A model generated the notes under the pieces. It was not told the origin of the DNA and did no database searches. It saw only the letters and a list, made by a program, of their open reading frames with translations. Shown piece after piece: positions 51,723 to 61,000 of a DNA stretch of 62,297 bases. Position 1 is the first letter of the stretch; the number at the start of each line of letters is the position of its first letter. Source of the DNA: Streptomyces sclerotialus (lineage in GTDB: Bacteria; Actinomycetota; Actinomycetes; Streptomycetales; Streptomycetaceae); NCBI GenBank assembly GCA_000719105.1, contig JODX01000028.1, forward strand, positions 1 to 62,297, written 5' to 3'. The position numbers were made by a program, and so were the translations under genes.

Positions 51723-52985
51723 TCAGGCGTGGGTGGGCAGTCCCTCCGAAGGGCGTTCGACGGCGAAGGACTTGAGGGTGAAGCCGGGAGTGCGCGCCTC
51801 GTCGGCGCTGGGCCAGGCGCCGGTCGTGAGCAGGCGGCGGGCGATGCCGTGGTCGGCGGGGCGGCCCACCGACTCGACACCGACAAGGGCGCCCTCGCGG
51901 TAACAGAGCACGGAGAAACGGCCCTCGTCGGGATGGCCGACGGTGACCGTCTCGTCGTGGTCCGCGGTCAGACCGGCCATCTGCAGCCGCAGAGCACACT
52001 GCTCCGACCAGAACCAGGGAACCGCGGTGTACGGAGCGCCGCCGCCGCAGATCGCGGTGGCCACGCACCGGGCCTGGTCGGACGCGTTCTGCACCGACTC
52101 CAGGCGGATGTGCCGCCCCGGCCCGCCGCCGGGGAAGCGGGCGCAGTCGCCGATGGCGTACACGGAACGGTCGCTCGACCGCAGCCACGGGTCGACGAGG
52201 ACGCCGTCACCGACCAGGAGCCCGGCGTCGGCGGCGAGTTCGGAGCGCGGCAGCACACCGATGCCGATGACCACCAGGTCGGCGGGCAGGCGCGTGCCGT
52301 CGCGCAGCAGCACGCCTTCCACCCGGCCCGAGGCGGAGCCGGACAGGGCGGCCACCTCGCTGCTCATGAGCAGCCGCACCCCCTGCTGCCGGTGCCGGTC
52401 GGCCAGCCAGTGCGAGAGCTGCGGGGTCAGGGCGCGGGCGAGTACCCGGGGCTGAGCCTCGACCACCGTCACCTCGTGCCCCAGCGCCCGTGCGGTGGAG
52501 GCGAGTTCGAGGCCCACGAAACCGGCGCCGACGACGGCGACCTGGCGCGGCGGGCCGTCCAGGAGCGCGCGCAGTTCCTCGGCGTCGGCAAGGGTGCGCA
52601 GGGTCAGGACGCCGTCCAGGTTCGCGCCGGGCACGGGAAGGACGCGCGGCCGGGAGCCGGTGGCGAGGACAAGCCGGTCGTAGTCGAGCCGGCCGCCGGA
52701 GGCCAGTTCGACGCGGCTGCGGAACAGGTCGATGCGGCACACCCGGTCACCTGTGACCAGATCGATGTCCTGGGACTCGAAGAACGACTCGGTGCGCAGC
52801 GTCAGATCGACGTGGCCGACGGCGCCGGTCAGGAAGCCCTTGGACAGCGGCGGACGCTGGTAGGGCGGGACCGGTTCCTCACCGACGAGGGTGATCCGGC
52901 CGTCGAAGCCCTTGGCACGCAGCGCGGCCGCGGTTTCCAGGCCGCCCTGCCCCGCGCCGATGACGGCGACCGAGCGCGCGGCCAT
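51723..52985 (-). CDS. FAD-dependent ferredoxin reductase (putidaredoxin-reductase type)
   Basis: A 420-residue oxidoreductase. FAD site AVIGAGQGGLETAAAL (residues 7-22), YQRPPLSKGFL, NADH site VAVVGAGFVGLELA and the C-terminal FAD motif SVYAIGDCARFPG place it with class I P450 reductases. It passes electrons from NAD(P)H to the adjacent [2Fe-2S] ferredoxin. ATG 52985 shares its first base with the ferredoxin stop (TGATG), so they are coupled. Confidence 0.94.
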   Translation of the reverse strand: MAARSVAVIGAGQGGLETAAALRAKGFDGRITLVGEEPVPPYQRPPLSKGFLTGAVGHVDLTLRTESFFESQDIDLVTGDRVCRIDLFRSRVELASGGRLDYDRLVLATGSRPRVLPVPGANLDGVLTLRTLADAEELRALLDGPPRQVAVVGAGFVGLELASTARALGHEVTVVEAQPRVLARALTPQLSHWLADRHRQQGVRLLMSSEVAALSGSASGRVEGVLLRDGTRLPADLVVIGIGVLPRSELAADAGLLVGDGVLVDPWLRSSDRSVYAIGDCARFPGGGPGRHIRLESVQNASDQARCVATAICGGGAPYTAVPWFWSEQCALRLQMAGLTADHDETVTVGHPDEGRFSVLCYREGALVGVESVGRPADHGIARRLLTTGAWPSADEARTPGFTLKSFAVERPSEGLPTHA

Positions 52986-53308
52986 CAACTCTGCGCCTCG
53001 GGCAGGTGCACCAGGAGCCCGTCGAGATCGTCGGTGACGGGCAGCTGGCAGCTCAGGCGGCTGTTCTCGCGGCGCGGGCAGGCCGTGCCGTACAGCACGT
53101 CGTCCTCGACTTCGTCCATCGGCGGCAGCGGCACCGTGGACGCCTCGTCGATGTAGACGTGGCAGGTGCCGCACTGCGCGGAGCCACCGCACTGGGCCTC
53201 GATGCCGTCGATGTTGTTGAGCTTCGCGCCGCGCATGACCGTGTCGGGTGCCTGGACGTCGACGACGGTGAGGGTGCCGTCGGGGTGCTGGTAGGTGATC
53301 TTGGCCAT
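52985..53308 (-). CDS. [2Fe-2S] ferredoxin, putidaredoxin type
   Basis: A 107-residue ferredoxin with cluster ligands C40, C46, C49 (CGGSAQCGTC) and C87, in the spacing of putidaredoxin/adrenodoxin. Electron carrier between the adjacent reductase and one or both P450s. Streptomyces P450s more often use small 3Fe-4S ferredoxins, so a dedicated putidaredoxin-type chain is noteworthy. Confidence 0.95.
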   Translation of the reverse strand: MAKITYQHPDGTLTVVDVQAPDTVMRGAKLNNIDGIEAQCGGSAQCGTCHVYIDEASTVPLPPMDEVEDDVLYGTACPRRENSRLSCQLPVTDDLDGLLVHLPEAQS

Positions 53309-53546
53309 GGCGCTCTCCTCGGGGAATGTCGTCCGGCCGGCGTTCGGATCAGGACTGTGCAGACCTCGTCTGGAGACGGCCTTGAGCGCTCCTCAGGCGG
53401 GACTTCGGGCGGCGGGCGGTTCCGCGCCGGACCGCTCCAGGGCCTGTCCGGCGGATCATGTCGGCGTCGCGGGGTACGGCATGCTCGTCCGCGGCGCCCT
53501 AGGCGGGCACCATCGGCGGTCGATCGCGCGTGGGGAGCGTGACGGC

Positions 53547-55007
53547 ATGACCGCTTCGATCGTACGGACCGCCGCGCCGCACGCCGCCCGCGGGCAGCGG
53601 CGGCTCTCCCTGATCCTCGCCGCCTGCTGTCTGGGCCAGTTCATGAACGTGCTCGACGCCTCGGTGGTCAACGTGGCGCTGCCCGCCATCGCCGGCGACC
53701 TGCACCTCGATCGGAACCACCTGCCACTGGTCAACAACGCCTACACCGTCGTGGTGTGCGGCTTCCTGCTGCTCGGTGGCAGACTCGCCGACCTGTTCGG
53801 GCAGCGCAGGATCTTCCTCGCCGGCGTCGGTCTGTTCACGCTCGCCAGCGCCGTCGGCGGGCTGGCCGACAGCGCCACGATGCTGATCCTGGCCCGCGCC
53901 TTCCAGGGACTGGGCGCCGCCGTCATGGCGCCCGCCACGCTGACCGTGCTGGGTACGACGTTCACCCGGCCCGAGGCACGCGCGCGGGCCTTCGCCTGGT
54001 GGAGCGGGGTGTCCGGGGCGGCGGGGGCGGTCGGCGTGCTGGCCGGCGGCGCGATCACCGAGTGGCTGTCCTGGCGCTGGACCCTGCTTGTCAACGTCCC
54101 CGTCGGACTGGTCCTGTTCGCCACCGTCCGCTGGGCCGTGCCGCGGGGACCGCACCGCGACGGGCCGCGGCCCCGCCTCGACGTCCCGGGCGCCGTTACC
54201 GTCACGCTCGGCCTGATGGCGGTCGTCTGGGCGGTCGCCGAGGAACACACCTACGGCTGGACGTCGGCAGCGGTCCTCGCCCCGCTCGTCGGCGGAACCG
54301 CGCTGCTCGCGCTGTTCGTGCTGATCCAGGCACGGTTCGCCCGGCATCCGCTGATGCCGCTCGACGTCTTCCGCATCCGCTCGGTGGCCGCCGCCAACCT
54401 GGTCGCCTTCTTCGGCGTCGCGGCACTGTTCAGCACCTTCTACTTCTTCACGCTGCTGCTCCAGCAGGTCCTCGGCTACAGCCCCGTACACACCGGCCTG
54501 AGCTACCTGCCGCTGTCCGCGGGCATCGCGTTCGGCGGCTGGGGTGCATCCGCACTCGTCCCGCGCACCGGGCCGCGGCCCGTTCTGCTGACCGGGCTGA
54601 CGCTGTCCTGCCTGGGCCTGCTGTGGCTGGCACGGGCGGACGCGGACGCCAACTACGTCGCGGACCTCCTGGGCCCCGTCCTGCTGCTCGGCTTCGGCAT
54701 GGGCGCCGTGCTCAACGCGACGACGAACGCCGCCACCGCCGGCCTGCCCGCCCACCAGGTCGGCCTGGGCTCCGGGCTGCTCAACACCACACGCCAGCTC
54801 GGCAGCGCCCTCGGCCTCGTGACGCTGGCCGCGCTCTCGGCCCACCGCATCGACGAGGCGTCGTCCCCCGGTCTGACACCATCCGCCCACGCGCTCGCCT
54901 CCGGCCACGGCCTCGCCCTGACGGGCGCCGCCGGGTTCGCTGCCATCGGCCTCCTCGCCGCGCTGGCGGTACCGGGCCGGGGGAGGGGCAAGGGCGGGAG
55001 CGGGTGA
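53547..55007 (+). CDS. DHA2-family (14-helix) MFS exporter
   Basis: A 486-residue membrane protein with 14 predicted helices. QFMNVLDASVVNVALPAIA, GRLADLFGQRRIFLAG and the antiporter motif ARAFQGLGAAVMAPATLTVLG are typical of EmrB/QacA exporters. Likely self-resistance and export for the pathway product. ATG 53547 is preferred. It is divergent from the ferredoxin gene with 238 bases between, and no clear operator is seen there. Confidence 0.92.
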   Translation: MTASIVRTAAPHAARGQRRLSLILAACCLGQFMNVLDASVVNVALPAIAGDLHLDRNHLPLVNNAYTVVVCGFLLLGGRLADLFGQRRIFLAGVGLFTLASAVGGLADSATMLILARAFQGLGAAVMAPATLTVLGTTFTRPEARARAFAWWSGVSGAAGAVGVLAGGAITEWLSWRWTLLVNVPVGLVLFATVRWAVPRGPHRDGPRPRLDVPGAVTVTLGLMAVVWAVAEEHTYGWTSAAVLAPLVGGTALLALFVLIQARFARHPLMPLDVFRIRSVAAANLVAFFGVAALFSTFYFFTLLLQQVLGYSPVHTGLSYLPLSAGIAFGGWGASALVPRTGPRPVLLTGLTLSCLGLLWLARADADANYVADLLGPVLLLGFGMGAVLNATTNAATAGLPAHQVGLGSGLLNTTRQLGSALGLVTLAALSAHRIDEASSPGLTPSAHALASGHGLALTGAAGFAAIGLLAALAVPGRGRGKGGSG

Positions 55008-55123
55008 GACAGCGGCACCTCCATCGCGGCACTCCCGGCGGAGCGCCTGGTCAGGGAGGGATCCAGGGGGCCTCGAGGGGAGAAGGAGACGCTGGGCCTC
55101 CTGACCAGAACGGGAGGTTCGCG

Positions 55124-56551
55124 GTGCTCACCGATTTCTACGCCCAGCGGCCGCAGTGGTCGCCGGATCCCGACGACGCGCTGCTCGAACACGCGACCAT
55201 CGACGTGCCGCGCGACTACGCCGATCCGGACGGCGAACGGATCGAGATCGCCCTCAGCCGCCGCCGCGCGGCAGCGCCGCAACGGCGCCGCGGCATCCTC
55301 CTCGGGGTGAACGGAGGCCCCGGCGGCGACTGGGGCGCCGGCCGCGGACTGCCCGACAGGTTCGCCGGCACGCCGCTGCACGAGGTGTACGACCTGATCG
55401 GCTTCGACCCGCGCGGCACCGGCGCGTCCACCAGCCTGCTCGCCGAAGTGACCGTGCCCGATGCCCCGTTCGACTCCCGTCCGCCGGACGAGCTGTTCGG
55501 GCAGCTCGCCGAGGACATGCGGCTGCGGGAGGAGGCCTGCGCCCGGGCGGGCGGCGAGCTGCGCCGCCATATCAGCACCCCCAACACCGCCCGCGACCTG
55601 GACGTGATCCGCGGCGTGCTCGGCGAGGAGAAGCTGAACTTCGTCGGATACGCCTATGGGGCGTACGTCGCAGCCGTGTACGGCACGTTGTTCCCCGCCC
55701 GCCTCGACCGCAGCGTCCTCGACTCGTGCGTCCACCCCGACTGGACCTGGCGCGAGCAGTTCCTGTGGCAGGGCGACGCGGTGCGGCGCAACGTCGAGCG
55801 GTGGGCCGAGTGGACGGCCGCACGCCATCTGCACTTCGGTCTGGGTGACGCACCGGAGAAGGTGTTCGCCCGGGTCGAGGACGTCGTCGTGCGCCTGGAC
55901 AGCCTCGGCCAGGGCCCGCACCTGCGCACCCTGTTCGACGGCGCCGTCGGCAACCGCGCGACCGACCGCGGCCGGTGGGCCGACCTCGGCACGCTGACAG
56001 GTGAGTTGGGCAAGGCGGCGGCCGCGGGTGACGCCGAGGCCTGCCGGCGGTTGCTGCACGAGCAGGGCACCTGGCGCCCCGACGACAGCGAGGGCTCGCT
56101 GCGCTGCGGCGTCCTGGAGGCCATCACGCTGGAGCACGCGTGGCCCGCCGACCTGGAGGTCTACTACCAGGACATGCGGAAGTTCCGGGAGCGCTACCCG
56201 TACGGTTACGGTGTGCTGCGCGCCCAGCCCTGGGTGGGCGCCTTCCGCGCCTTCCAGCCCGCCGAACCCCCGGTCGTCCCGGTCCGCGACGGCTACCCGG
56301 TGGGCCTGGTGGTGCAGGCCGACGGCGACCCGATGGACCACTACGCGGGCGGCGTGGCCATGGCGGAACGCCTCGGCCACCATCTGCTCACGGTCGAGGA
56401 CTCCGGCGAACACGAGGTGTATGTGCTCGGCGGCAACCCGCACGTCGATGCCATCGTCCACCGCTACCTCGTGGACGGCGTGCTGCCCGCACCCCGCGCG
56501 ACCTGCCCGGGCCGTACCCCGCGCCCGGACATCGCCGCCGACCCCGACTGA
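55124..56551 (+). CDS. TAP-like alpha/beta hydrolase with alanine at the nucleophile position
   Basis: A 475-residue alpha/beta-hydrolase of the tripeptidyl-aminopeptidase-like family. NGGPGGDWGAG gives the oxyanion region and YDLIGFDPRGTGAS is typical. The nucleophile elbow, normally GYSYG, reads GYAYG (A177, codon GCC), so the catalytic serine is missing. QADGDPMDHYAGG and SGEHEVY keep the Asp and possible His regions. No signal peptide. GTG 55124 has GGGAGG upstream. It may be a non-hydrolytic pathway enzyme or a binding protein. Confidence 0.87.
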   Translation: MLTDFYAQRPQWSPDPDDALLEHATIDVPRDYADPDGERIEIALSRRRAAAPQRRRGILLGVNGGPGGDWGAGRGLPDRFAGTPLHEVYDLIGFDPRGTGASTSLLAEVTVPDAPFDSRPPDELFGQLAEDMRLREEACARAGGELRRHISTPNTARDLDVIRGVLGEEKLNFVGYAYGAYVAAVYGTLFPARLDRSVLDSCVHPDWTWREQFLWQGDAVRRNVERWAEWTAARHLHFGLGDAPEKVFARVEDVVVRLDSLGQGPHLRTLFDGAVGNRATDRGRWADLGTLTGELGKAAAAGDAEACRRLLHEQGTWRPDDSEGSLRCGVLEAITLEHAWPADLEVYYQDMRKFRERYPYGYGVLRAQPWVGAFRAFQPAEPPVVPVRDGYPVGLVVQADGDPMDHYAGGVAMAERLGHHLLTVEDSGEHEVYVLGGNPHVDAIVHRYLVDGVLPAPRATCPGRTPRPDIAADPD

Positions 56552-56569
56552 CGCCGGCCCCGGGTACGA

Positions 56570-56612
56570 CGGCCGGGGGCCCGGTACCGCTTCGGTACCG
56601 GGCCCCCGGCCG
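56570..56612. terminator. Bidirectional terminator between the hydrolase and second P450 genes
   Basis: A perfect 19-bp stem (56570-56588 with 56594-56612) and a GCTTC loop. Confidence 0.9.
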
Positions 56613-56627
56613 TTCCGGGGAACGGCC

Positions 56628-57860
56628 TCACCAGGTGACGGGCAGCTCCCACAAGCCGTAGATGACGGCGCCCTCCTTGCGCGGGATCTCCAGAAACGGT
56701 TTGGCCAGCTTCAGCGTCGGGACGCGCTGGAACAGCTTGCTCCACACGATCTCCAGCTCCAGCCGGGCCAGATCCGCGCCGATGCAGTGGTGCACGCCGT
56801 GCCCGAAGCCCAGGTGCTTGCGGCTGCCGCGGGTGATGTCGAGCTTCTGGGGCTCGGGGAAGACCTCCGGGTCGCGGTTGGCGGCGAGCCCCAGGCAGAG
56901 GATGCCGTCTCCCTTGCGGATGACCTGGCCGCCGATCTCGATGTCCTCCAGCGCCACGCGTGGCACGGCCGTGTCGCCGATGGTCGCGTAGCGCACCAGC
57001 TCCTCGACGGCCGGCTTCACCAGGGAGGGGTCGGCCAGGAGCAGCTGCAGCTGGTCGGGATTCTCCAGCAGGCAGGCCGTGCCCAGCGAGATCTGGCTGG
57101 CGGTGGTCTCGTGGCCGCCGTTCATGAGCAGCCGCACCATGTTGAACAGGTCGCGGTCCGTGTACTCCTCACCGGACTCCGCGTAGTCGGCCATGGCCCG
57201 GCTCAGCAGGTCCTCGCCCGGCTCGCGCCGCTTGAGCTGGATCAGGTCGTTGACATACGCGTTGACCTCGACGATGGCGGCCTGCCGTTCCTCGGTGGAG
57301 CTGTGCCCGCCGAGCAGGGCCGTGCCGTGCTTGATGAAGAAGTCGTGCTGGTCCTGCGGGATGCCGAGCAGTTCGCAGATCACCGTCATGGGGACGGCGA
57401 GGGAGAACACCCGGTGGAAGTCCGCCGGGGGCTCAAGGGCGAGGAGCTGGTCGAGGTGGTCGTCGACGATCCGCTCGATGCGCGGACGCAGGCGCTGCAC
57501 CTGGCGGTTGGTGAACGTCAGCGCCGCCCTGCGCCGTGTGGAGCTGTGCTCCTTGCCGTCGTAGCCGATGAACGACGTCTCCGTGCGGTACTCCGGCGGG
57601 GCGACGAAGTAGAAGGGGAAGTTCCCGTGCTTGCGGGAGGCGCTGACCCGCGGGTCGGTGAGCAGCGCCTTGATGGTCCGGTAGCCCGTTACCGTCCATA
57701 TGCGCAGGCCCGACCCCGTCAGGGTGACCTGCGAAACATCCTTGTCGATCATCTCCGCGTACTCGGCGGGCGGGGTGAACGGGCAGGTGCGCGCGTACGG
57801 GAACGTCTTGGCCTCGGTGGCCTCTTCCGAGGTGTCCGCCTCGGTGGCGCTGGTGGTCAC
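56628..57860 (-). CDS. Cytochrome P450, second of two
   Basis: A 410-residue P450 from GTG 57860. CPFTPPAEYAEMIDK near the N-terminus, I-helix MNGGHETTASQ, K-helix EELVRYA, and heme loop FGHGVHHCIGADLARLE with C359 are typical of the CYP105-like group. It presumably shares the putidaredoxin-type redox chain 4 kb away. The SDR gene upstream on the same strand is 50 bases away, so they are one unit. Confidence 0.94.
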   Translation of the reverse strand: MTTSATEADTSEEATEAKTFPYARTCPFTPPAEYAEMIDKDVSQVTLTGSGLRIWTVTGYRTIKALLTDPRVSASRKHGNFPFYFVAPPEYRTETSFIGYDGKEHSSTRRRAALTFTNRQVQRLRPRIERIVDDHLDQLLALEPPADFHRVFSLAVPMTVICELLGIPQDQHDFFIKHGTALLGGHSSTEERQAAIVEVNAYVNDLIQLKRREPGEDLLSRAMADYAESGEEYTDRDLFNMVRLLMNGGHETTASQISLGTACLLENPDQLQLLLADPSLVKPAVEELVRYATIGDTAVPRVALEDIEIGGQVIRKGDGILCLGLAANRDPEVFPEPQKLDITRGSRKHLGFGHGVHHCIGADLARLELEIVWSKLFQRVPTLKLAKPFLEIPRKEGAVIYGLWELPVTW

Positions 57861-57909
57861 GGGAGGGTCCCTTCGTGAGAAGTGGGTGGGCAGGGAAGTG
57901 CGCACGTGC

Positions 57910-58674
57910 CTAGCGGCCGGCGATGTCCAGGCCGCCGTCGACCGTGATGATCTGGCCGGTGACGAGCGCGTTCGCGGGGTCGGCGAGGCGGGTGATCCAA
58001 GGGGCGATGTCCTCGGGCTCGCTGACCCGGCCCAGCGGGATGGTGGGTGTGACACCGGCGAACAGCCCCTCCACCGCCTCGGGGCCGAGCCCGTTGGCCG
58101 CGTAGGCCTCGGTGCGCACGAAGCCGGGGGCGACGGCGTTGACCCGGATACCGCGCGGGGCGAGTTCGGCGGCCCAGCTGCGGGTGAAGCTGTGCAGGGC
58201 GGCCTTGCTCGCCCCGTACACCGATCCATCAGGCGTGGGGTTGTGGCCGCCGCGGCTGGACACCAGGACGATGCCGGCGCCGGGGGAGCGCAGCAGCGGC
58301 AGCAGACGGGCGGTGAGCAGGAGCGGGCCGAGGACGTTGATCTCCAGGACCTCACGGGCGCTGCCGGCGTCGAGGGCGGCGAGCGGGCTGAAGCGGAAGA
58401 TGCCCGCGTTGTGCACCAGGGTGTCCAGGGTGCCGCCGTGCTTACGCACCGCTTCGGCGACGGCTTCGGCGCCCGAGTCGGTGGTCACGTCGGCTGCCAC
58501 GGGCACGATCGCCTCGTGCAGGGTGGCGACCTCGGCGAGCCGCTCCTTGCGGCGCCCTGTGATGATCACGGTCGTGGCGCCGTGCTCCGCGAAGGCCAGG
58601 GCGGCGGCCCGGCCGATGCCGGTGCCGCCTCCCGTGACGACGACGGTGTGCTCCGCAAGGGGCTGGTCCGGCAT
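57910..58674 (-). CDS. Short-chain dehydrogenase/reductase
   Basis: A 254-residue classical SDR. VTGGGTGIGRAAALAFAEHG (cofactor site), NAG motif HNAGIF, YGASKAALHSF (catalytic Tyr/Lys) and GQIITVDGGLDIAGR end. It resembles 3-oxoacyl reductases but is unlike the ActIII-type ketoreductase in this cluster, so it is more likely a tailoring or sugar/side-chain reductase. It is co-transcribed with the second P450. Confidence 0.92.
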   Translation of the reverse strand: MPDQPLAEHTVVVTGGGTGIGRAAALAFAEHGATTVIITGRRKERLAEVATLHEAIVPVAADVTTDSGAEAVAEAVRKHGGTLDTLVHNAGIFRFSPLAALDAGSAREVLEINVLGPLLLTARLLPLLRSPGAGIVLVSSRGGHNPTPDGSVYGASKAALHSFTRSWAAELAPRGIRVNAVAPGFVRTEAYAANGLGPEAVEGLFAGVTPTIPLGRVSEPEDIAPWITRLADPANALVTGQIITVDGGLDIAGR

Positions 58675-58846
58675 GGCGGTTCCCTCTCCTGGGTCGGTCC
58701 TGTGGTCCCAGTACACCCGTGGTGTCTCGGGCCGTGGTCGAGTCCATACGGAGGACCGGCCCGAGGCCTGTCCGACCAGGGCACGAGCGCGGCCGCGTAG
58801 GTATGAGTGAGCGTTTCCGCCGTGGTGAGAGGCCGAAGGAGAGTTG

Positions 58847-59878
58847 ATGAGCGCCGACGTGGTTCCGGAGATTCCGCAGCAGGCCCTGGAAGTACAAATG
58901 ACCAGGTATCTGGAGGGCGACCTTACGCTCGACCACTTCGACATCGTCGAGGTGAAGGTGGCCGAGCCCGCCCCCGGCGAGGTGCTGGTGCGCACGGACT
59001 ACCTGCCCCTGGCCGCGGCGTACCAGGACATGATGAAGAGCGACTGCCCCCTGCCGATCCCGCCCTTCCAGGTGGGTCACCGGCTCGGTGGCGGAGCGAT
59101 CGGCACCGTCGTCAGGTCCGCGAGCCCCGACCTGGCGGTGGGCGACACGGTGCAGTCGATGACGGGCTGGGCGGAGTACTCCAGTGGTCCGGCCCACACC
59201 TACTTCAAGGTCGACCCGGAACTCTTCCCGAGCCCCGTGTACTACCTCGGGCAGGGCCCCACCGCGTATTACGGCATGGCCGACATCGCCCGGGTGGGCG
59301 ACGGCGACGTCGTGTTCGTCTCCGGTGCGGCGGGCGGGGTCGGTTCGCTGGCCGGGCAGATCGCCAAGTGCCGGGGTGCCGCACGGGTGATCGGCAGCGC
59401 GGGCAGCAAGGAAAAGGTCGCGTACCTCGTGGACGAGCTCGGCTACGACGCCGCCTTCGACTATCACGACGGCCCGGTGATCGACCGGCTCCGGGAGCTG
59501 GCGCCGGAGGGCATCACCGTGTTCTTCGACAACGTGGGCGGCGAGCAGTTCGAGGCGGCGATCCAGGTTGCGGCCCCGCACGCCCGGTTCGCGCTCTGCG
59601 GGGCGCTGTCCGCCCAGAACGGCAGCCAGGCCGCCCCGCGCCTCGACCTGATGACGGCCATCACCAAACACCTGGAGCTGCGCCCCTTCGCCACCTACCA
59701 CACCCCCGACCAGATCGCGGCGTGGACGCAGCACTTCGCGACGTGGCTGGCCGAGGGGCGGTTCGTGTACCCGCACACCGTGGTCGACGGTGGTCTGGCG
59801 GCTGCGCCGCAGGCACTCCTGGAACTCCTGGGAGGCCGTTACCGGGGCAACGTCGCCGTGGACCTGACGACCGGGTGA
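58847..59878 (+). CDS. MDR-family NADP-dependent enoyl/alkenal reductase
   Basis: A 343-residue zinc-free medium-chain reductase of the prostaglandin-reductase type. GQGPTAYYGMADIARVGDGD, VSGAAGGVGSLAGQIAKCRGA (NADPH) and FDNVGGEQFEAAIQ are characteristic. ATG 58847 has AAGGAGAG upstream. In aromatic polyketide pathways this family includes ring-saturating enoyl reductases such as ActVI-type enzymes. A broken relative lies at 43448-44420. Confidence 0.92.
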   Translation: MSADVVPEIPQQALEVQMTRYLEGDLTLDHFDIVEVKVAEPAPGEVLVRTDYLPLAAAYQDMMKSDCPLPIPPFQVGHRLGGGAIGTVVRSASPDLAVGDTVQSMTGWAEYSSGPAHTYFKVDPELFPSPVYYLGQGPTAYYGMADIARVGDGDVVFVSGAAGGVGSLAGQIAKCRGAARVIGSAGSKEKVAYLVDELGYDAAFDYHDGPVIDRLRELAPEGITVFFDNVGGEQFEAAIQVAAPHARFALCGALSAQNGSQAAPRLDLMTAITKHLELRPFATYHTPDQIAAWTQHFATWLAEGRFVYPHTVVDGGLAAAPQALLELLGGRYRGNVAVDLTTG

Positions 59879-59904
59879 CGACCGGAGTCGACGGTACGCA
59901 GACG

Positions 59905-59970
59905 GGCGCCCGACGAAGATGCGGGCGCCGTACCGAGGCGGGTGCCGGCCTCCTGGGTCCGGCACCCGCC
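59905..59970. terminator. Two hairpins between the convergent MDR and rmlB genes
   Basis: GGCGCCCG/CGGGCGCC (59905-59912, 59922-59929) and a perfect 12-bp stem (59937-59948 with 59959-59970). One probably serves each direction. Confidence 0.75.
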
Positions 59971-59995
59971 CAGGTGCATGGGCGCGAACTCCCGC

Positions 59996-61000
59996 TCAGA
60001 CGCCCGCCGCCGCAAGACGGCTCGCGACCCCGGCCCCGACGCGTCGCGCATCCCACCAACTGGTGTGGGACCGGTACCAGTCGACGACTTCGGCGAGCCC
60101 CCGTTCGAAAGGGACGGCCGGGGCGTATCCCAGCTCCTCACGGATCTTGGTGTCGTCCAGGGCGTAACGCAGGTCGTGTCCCTTGCGGTCGGGCACCATA
60201 CGCACCAGAGCGGGATCGGCGCCGCACAGCCGCACCAGGTCATCGGTCATCTGGCGGTTGGTGCGTTCGTTGCCCTGCCCGATGTTGTAGACCTCACCGG
60301 CCCGGCCACGGGTGAGCACGAGCTGCACGGCCCGGCAGTGGTCGGCGACGTGCAGCCACTCCCGTACGTTTCCGCCGTCCCCGTACAGCGGGACCGTCTC
60401 GCCACGCAGCAGGCGGGTGACGAAACGTGGGATCAGTTTCTCGGGGTGCTGGTAGGGGCCGTAGTTGTTGGAGCAGCGGGTGATGGACACGTCGAAGCCG
60501 TGACTGCGCCAATAGGCCCGCGCGACAAGGTCGGCGGCCGCCTTGGATGCGGCGTAGGGCGAGTTGGGCAGCAACGGCCACGCCTCGGTCCAGGAGCCCT
60601 CGGCGATCGACCCGTACACCTCGTCGGTGGAGATGTGCACCATGCGCTGCACTCCGGAGGCGACGCAGGCGTCGAGCAGAGTCTGGGTGCCGCCGACGTT
60701 CGTACGCACGAACGTGCTCGCGTCGGTCAGGGACCGGTCGACATGGGACTCAGCGGCGAAGTGCACCACCGCGTCGTGGCCGGGGAGCAGGTCGAACAGC
60801 AGGGCGCGATCGCAGACGTCGCCTTCGACGAAGTGCAGCCGGGGGTGGTCCGCCGGCAGGTTCGACCGGGTCCCCGCGTACGTGAGCTTGTCGAGGACCG
60901 TCACGTCGGCCTGCTCATATCCGGGATACCCGCCGCTCAGGAGCGTACGGACGTAATGCGAACCGATGAATCCGGCGCCGCCCGTCACGAAGAGCCTCAT
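59996..61000 (-). CDS. rmlB: dTDP-glucose 4,6-dehydratase
   Basis: A 334-residue extended [12 protein letters not shown] (residues 6-14), [19 protein letters not shown] (catalytic Asp/Glu) and YAASKAA are diagnostic. It makes dTDP-4-keto-6-deoxyglucose, the branch point for most deoxysugars. ATG 61000 overlaps the metF stop (ATGA); a longer reading to 61087 is less likely. Being the only sugar gene here, it points to a glycosylated product with further sugar genes outside, or to a shared housekeeping pool. Confidence 0.94.
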   Translation of the reverse strand: MRLFVTGGAGFIGSHYVRTLLSGGYPGYEQADVTVLDKLTYAGTRSNLPADHPRLHFVEGDVCDRALLFDLLPGHDAVVHFAAESHVDRSLTDASTFVRTNVGGTQTLLDACVASGVQRMVHISTDEVYGSIAEGSWTEAWPLLPNSPYAASKAAADLVARAYWRSHGFDVSITRCSNNYGPYQHPEKLIPRFVTRLLRGETVPLYGDGGNVREWLHVADHCRAVQLVLTRGRAGEVYNIGQGNERTNRQMTDDLVRLCGADPALVRMVPDRKGHDLRYALDDTKIREELGYAPAVPFERGLAEVVDWYRSHTSWWDARRVGAGVASRLAAAGV

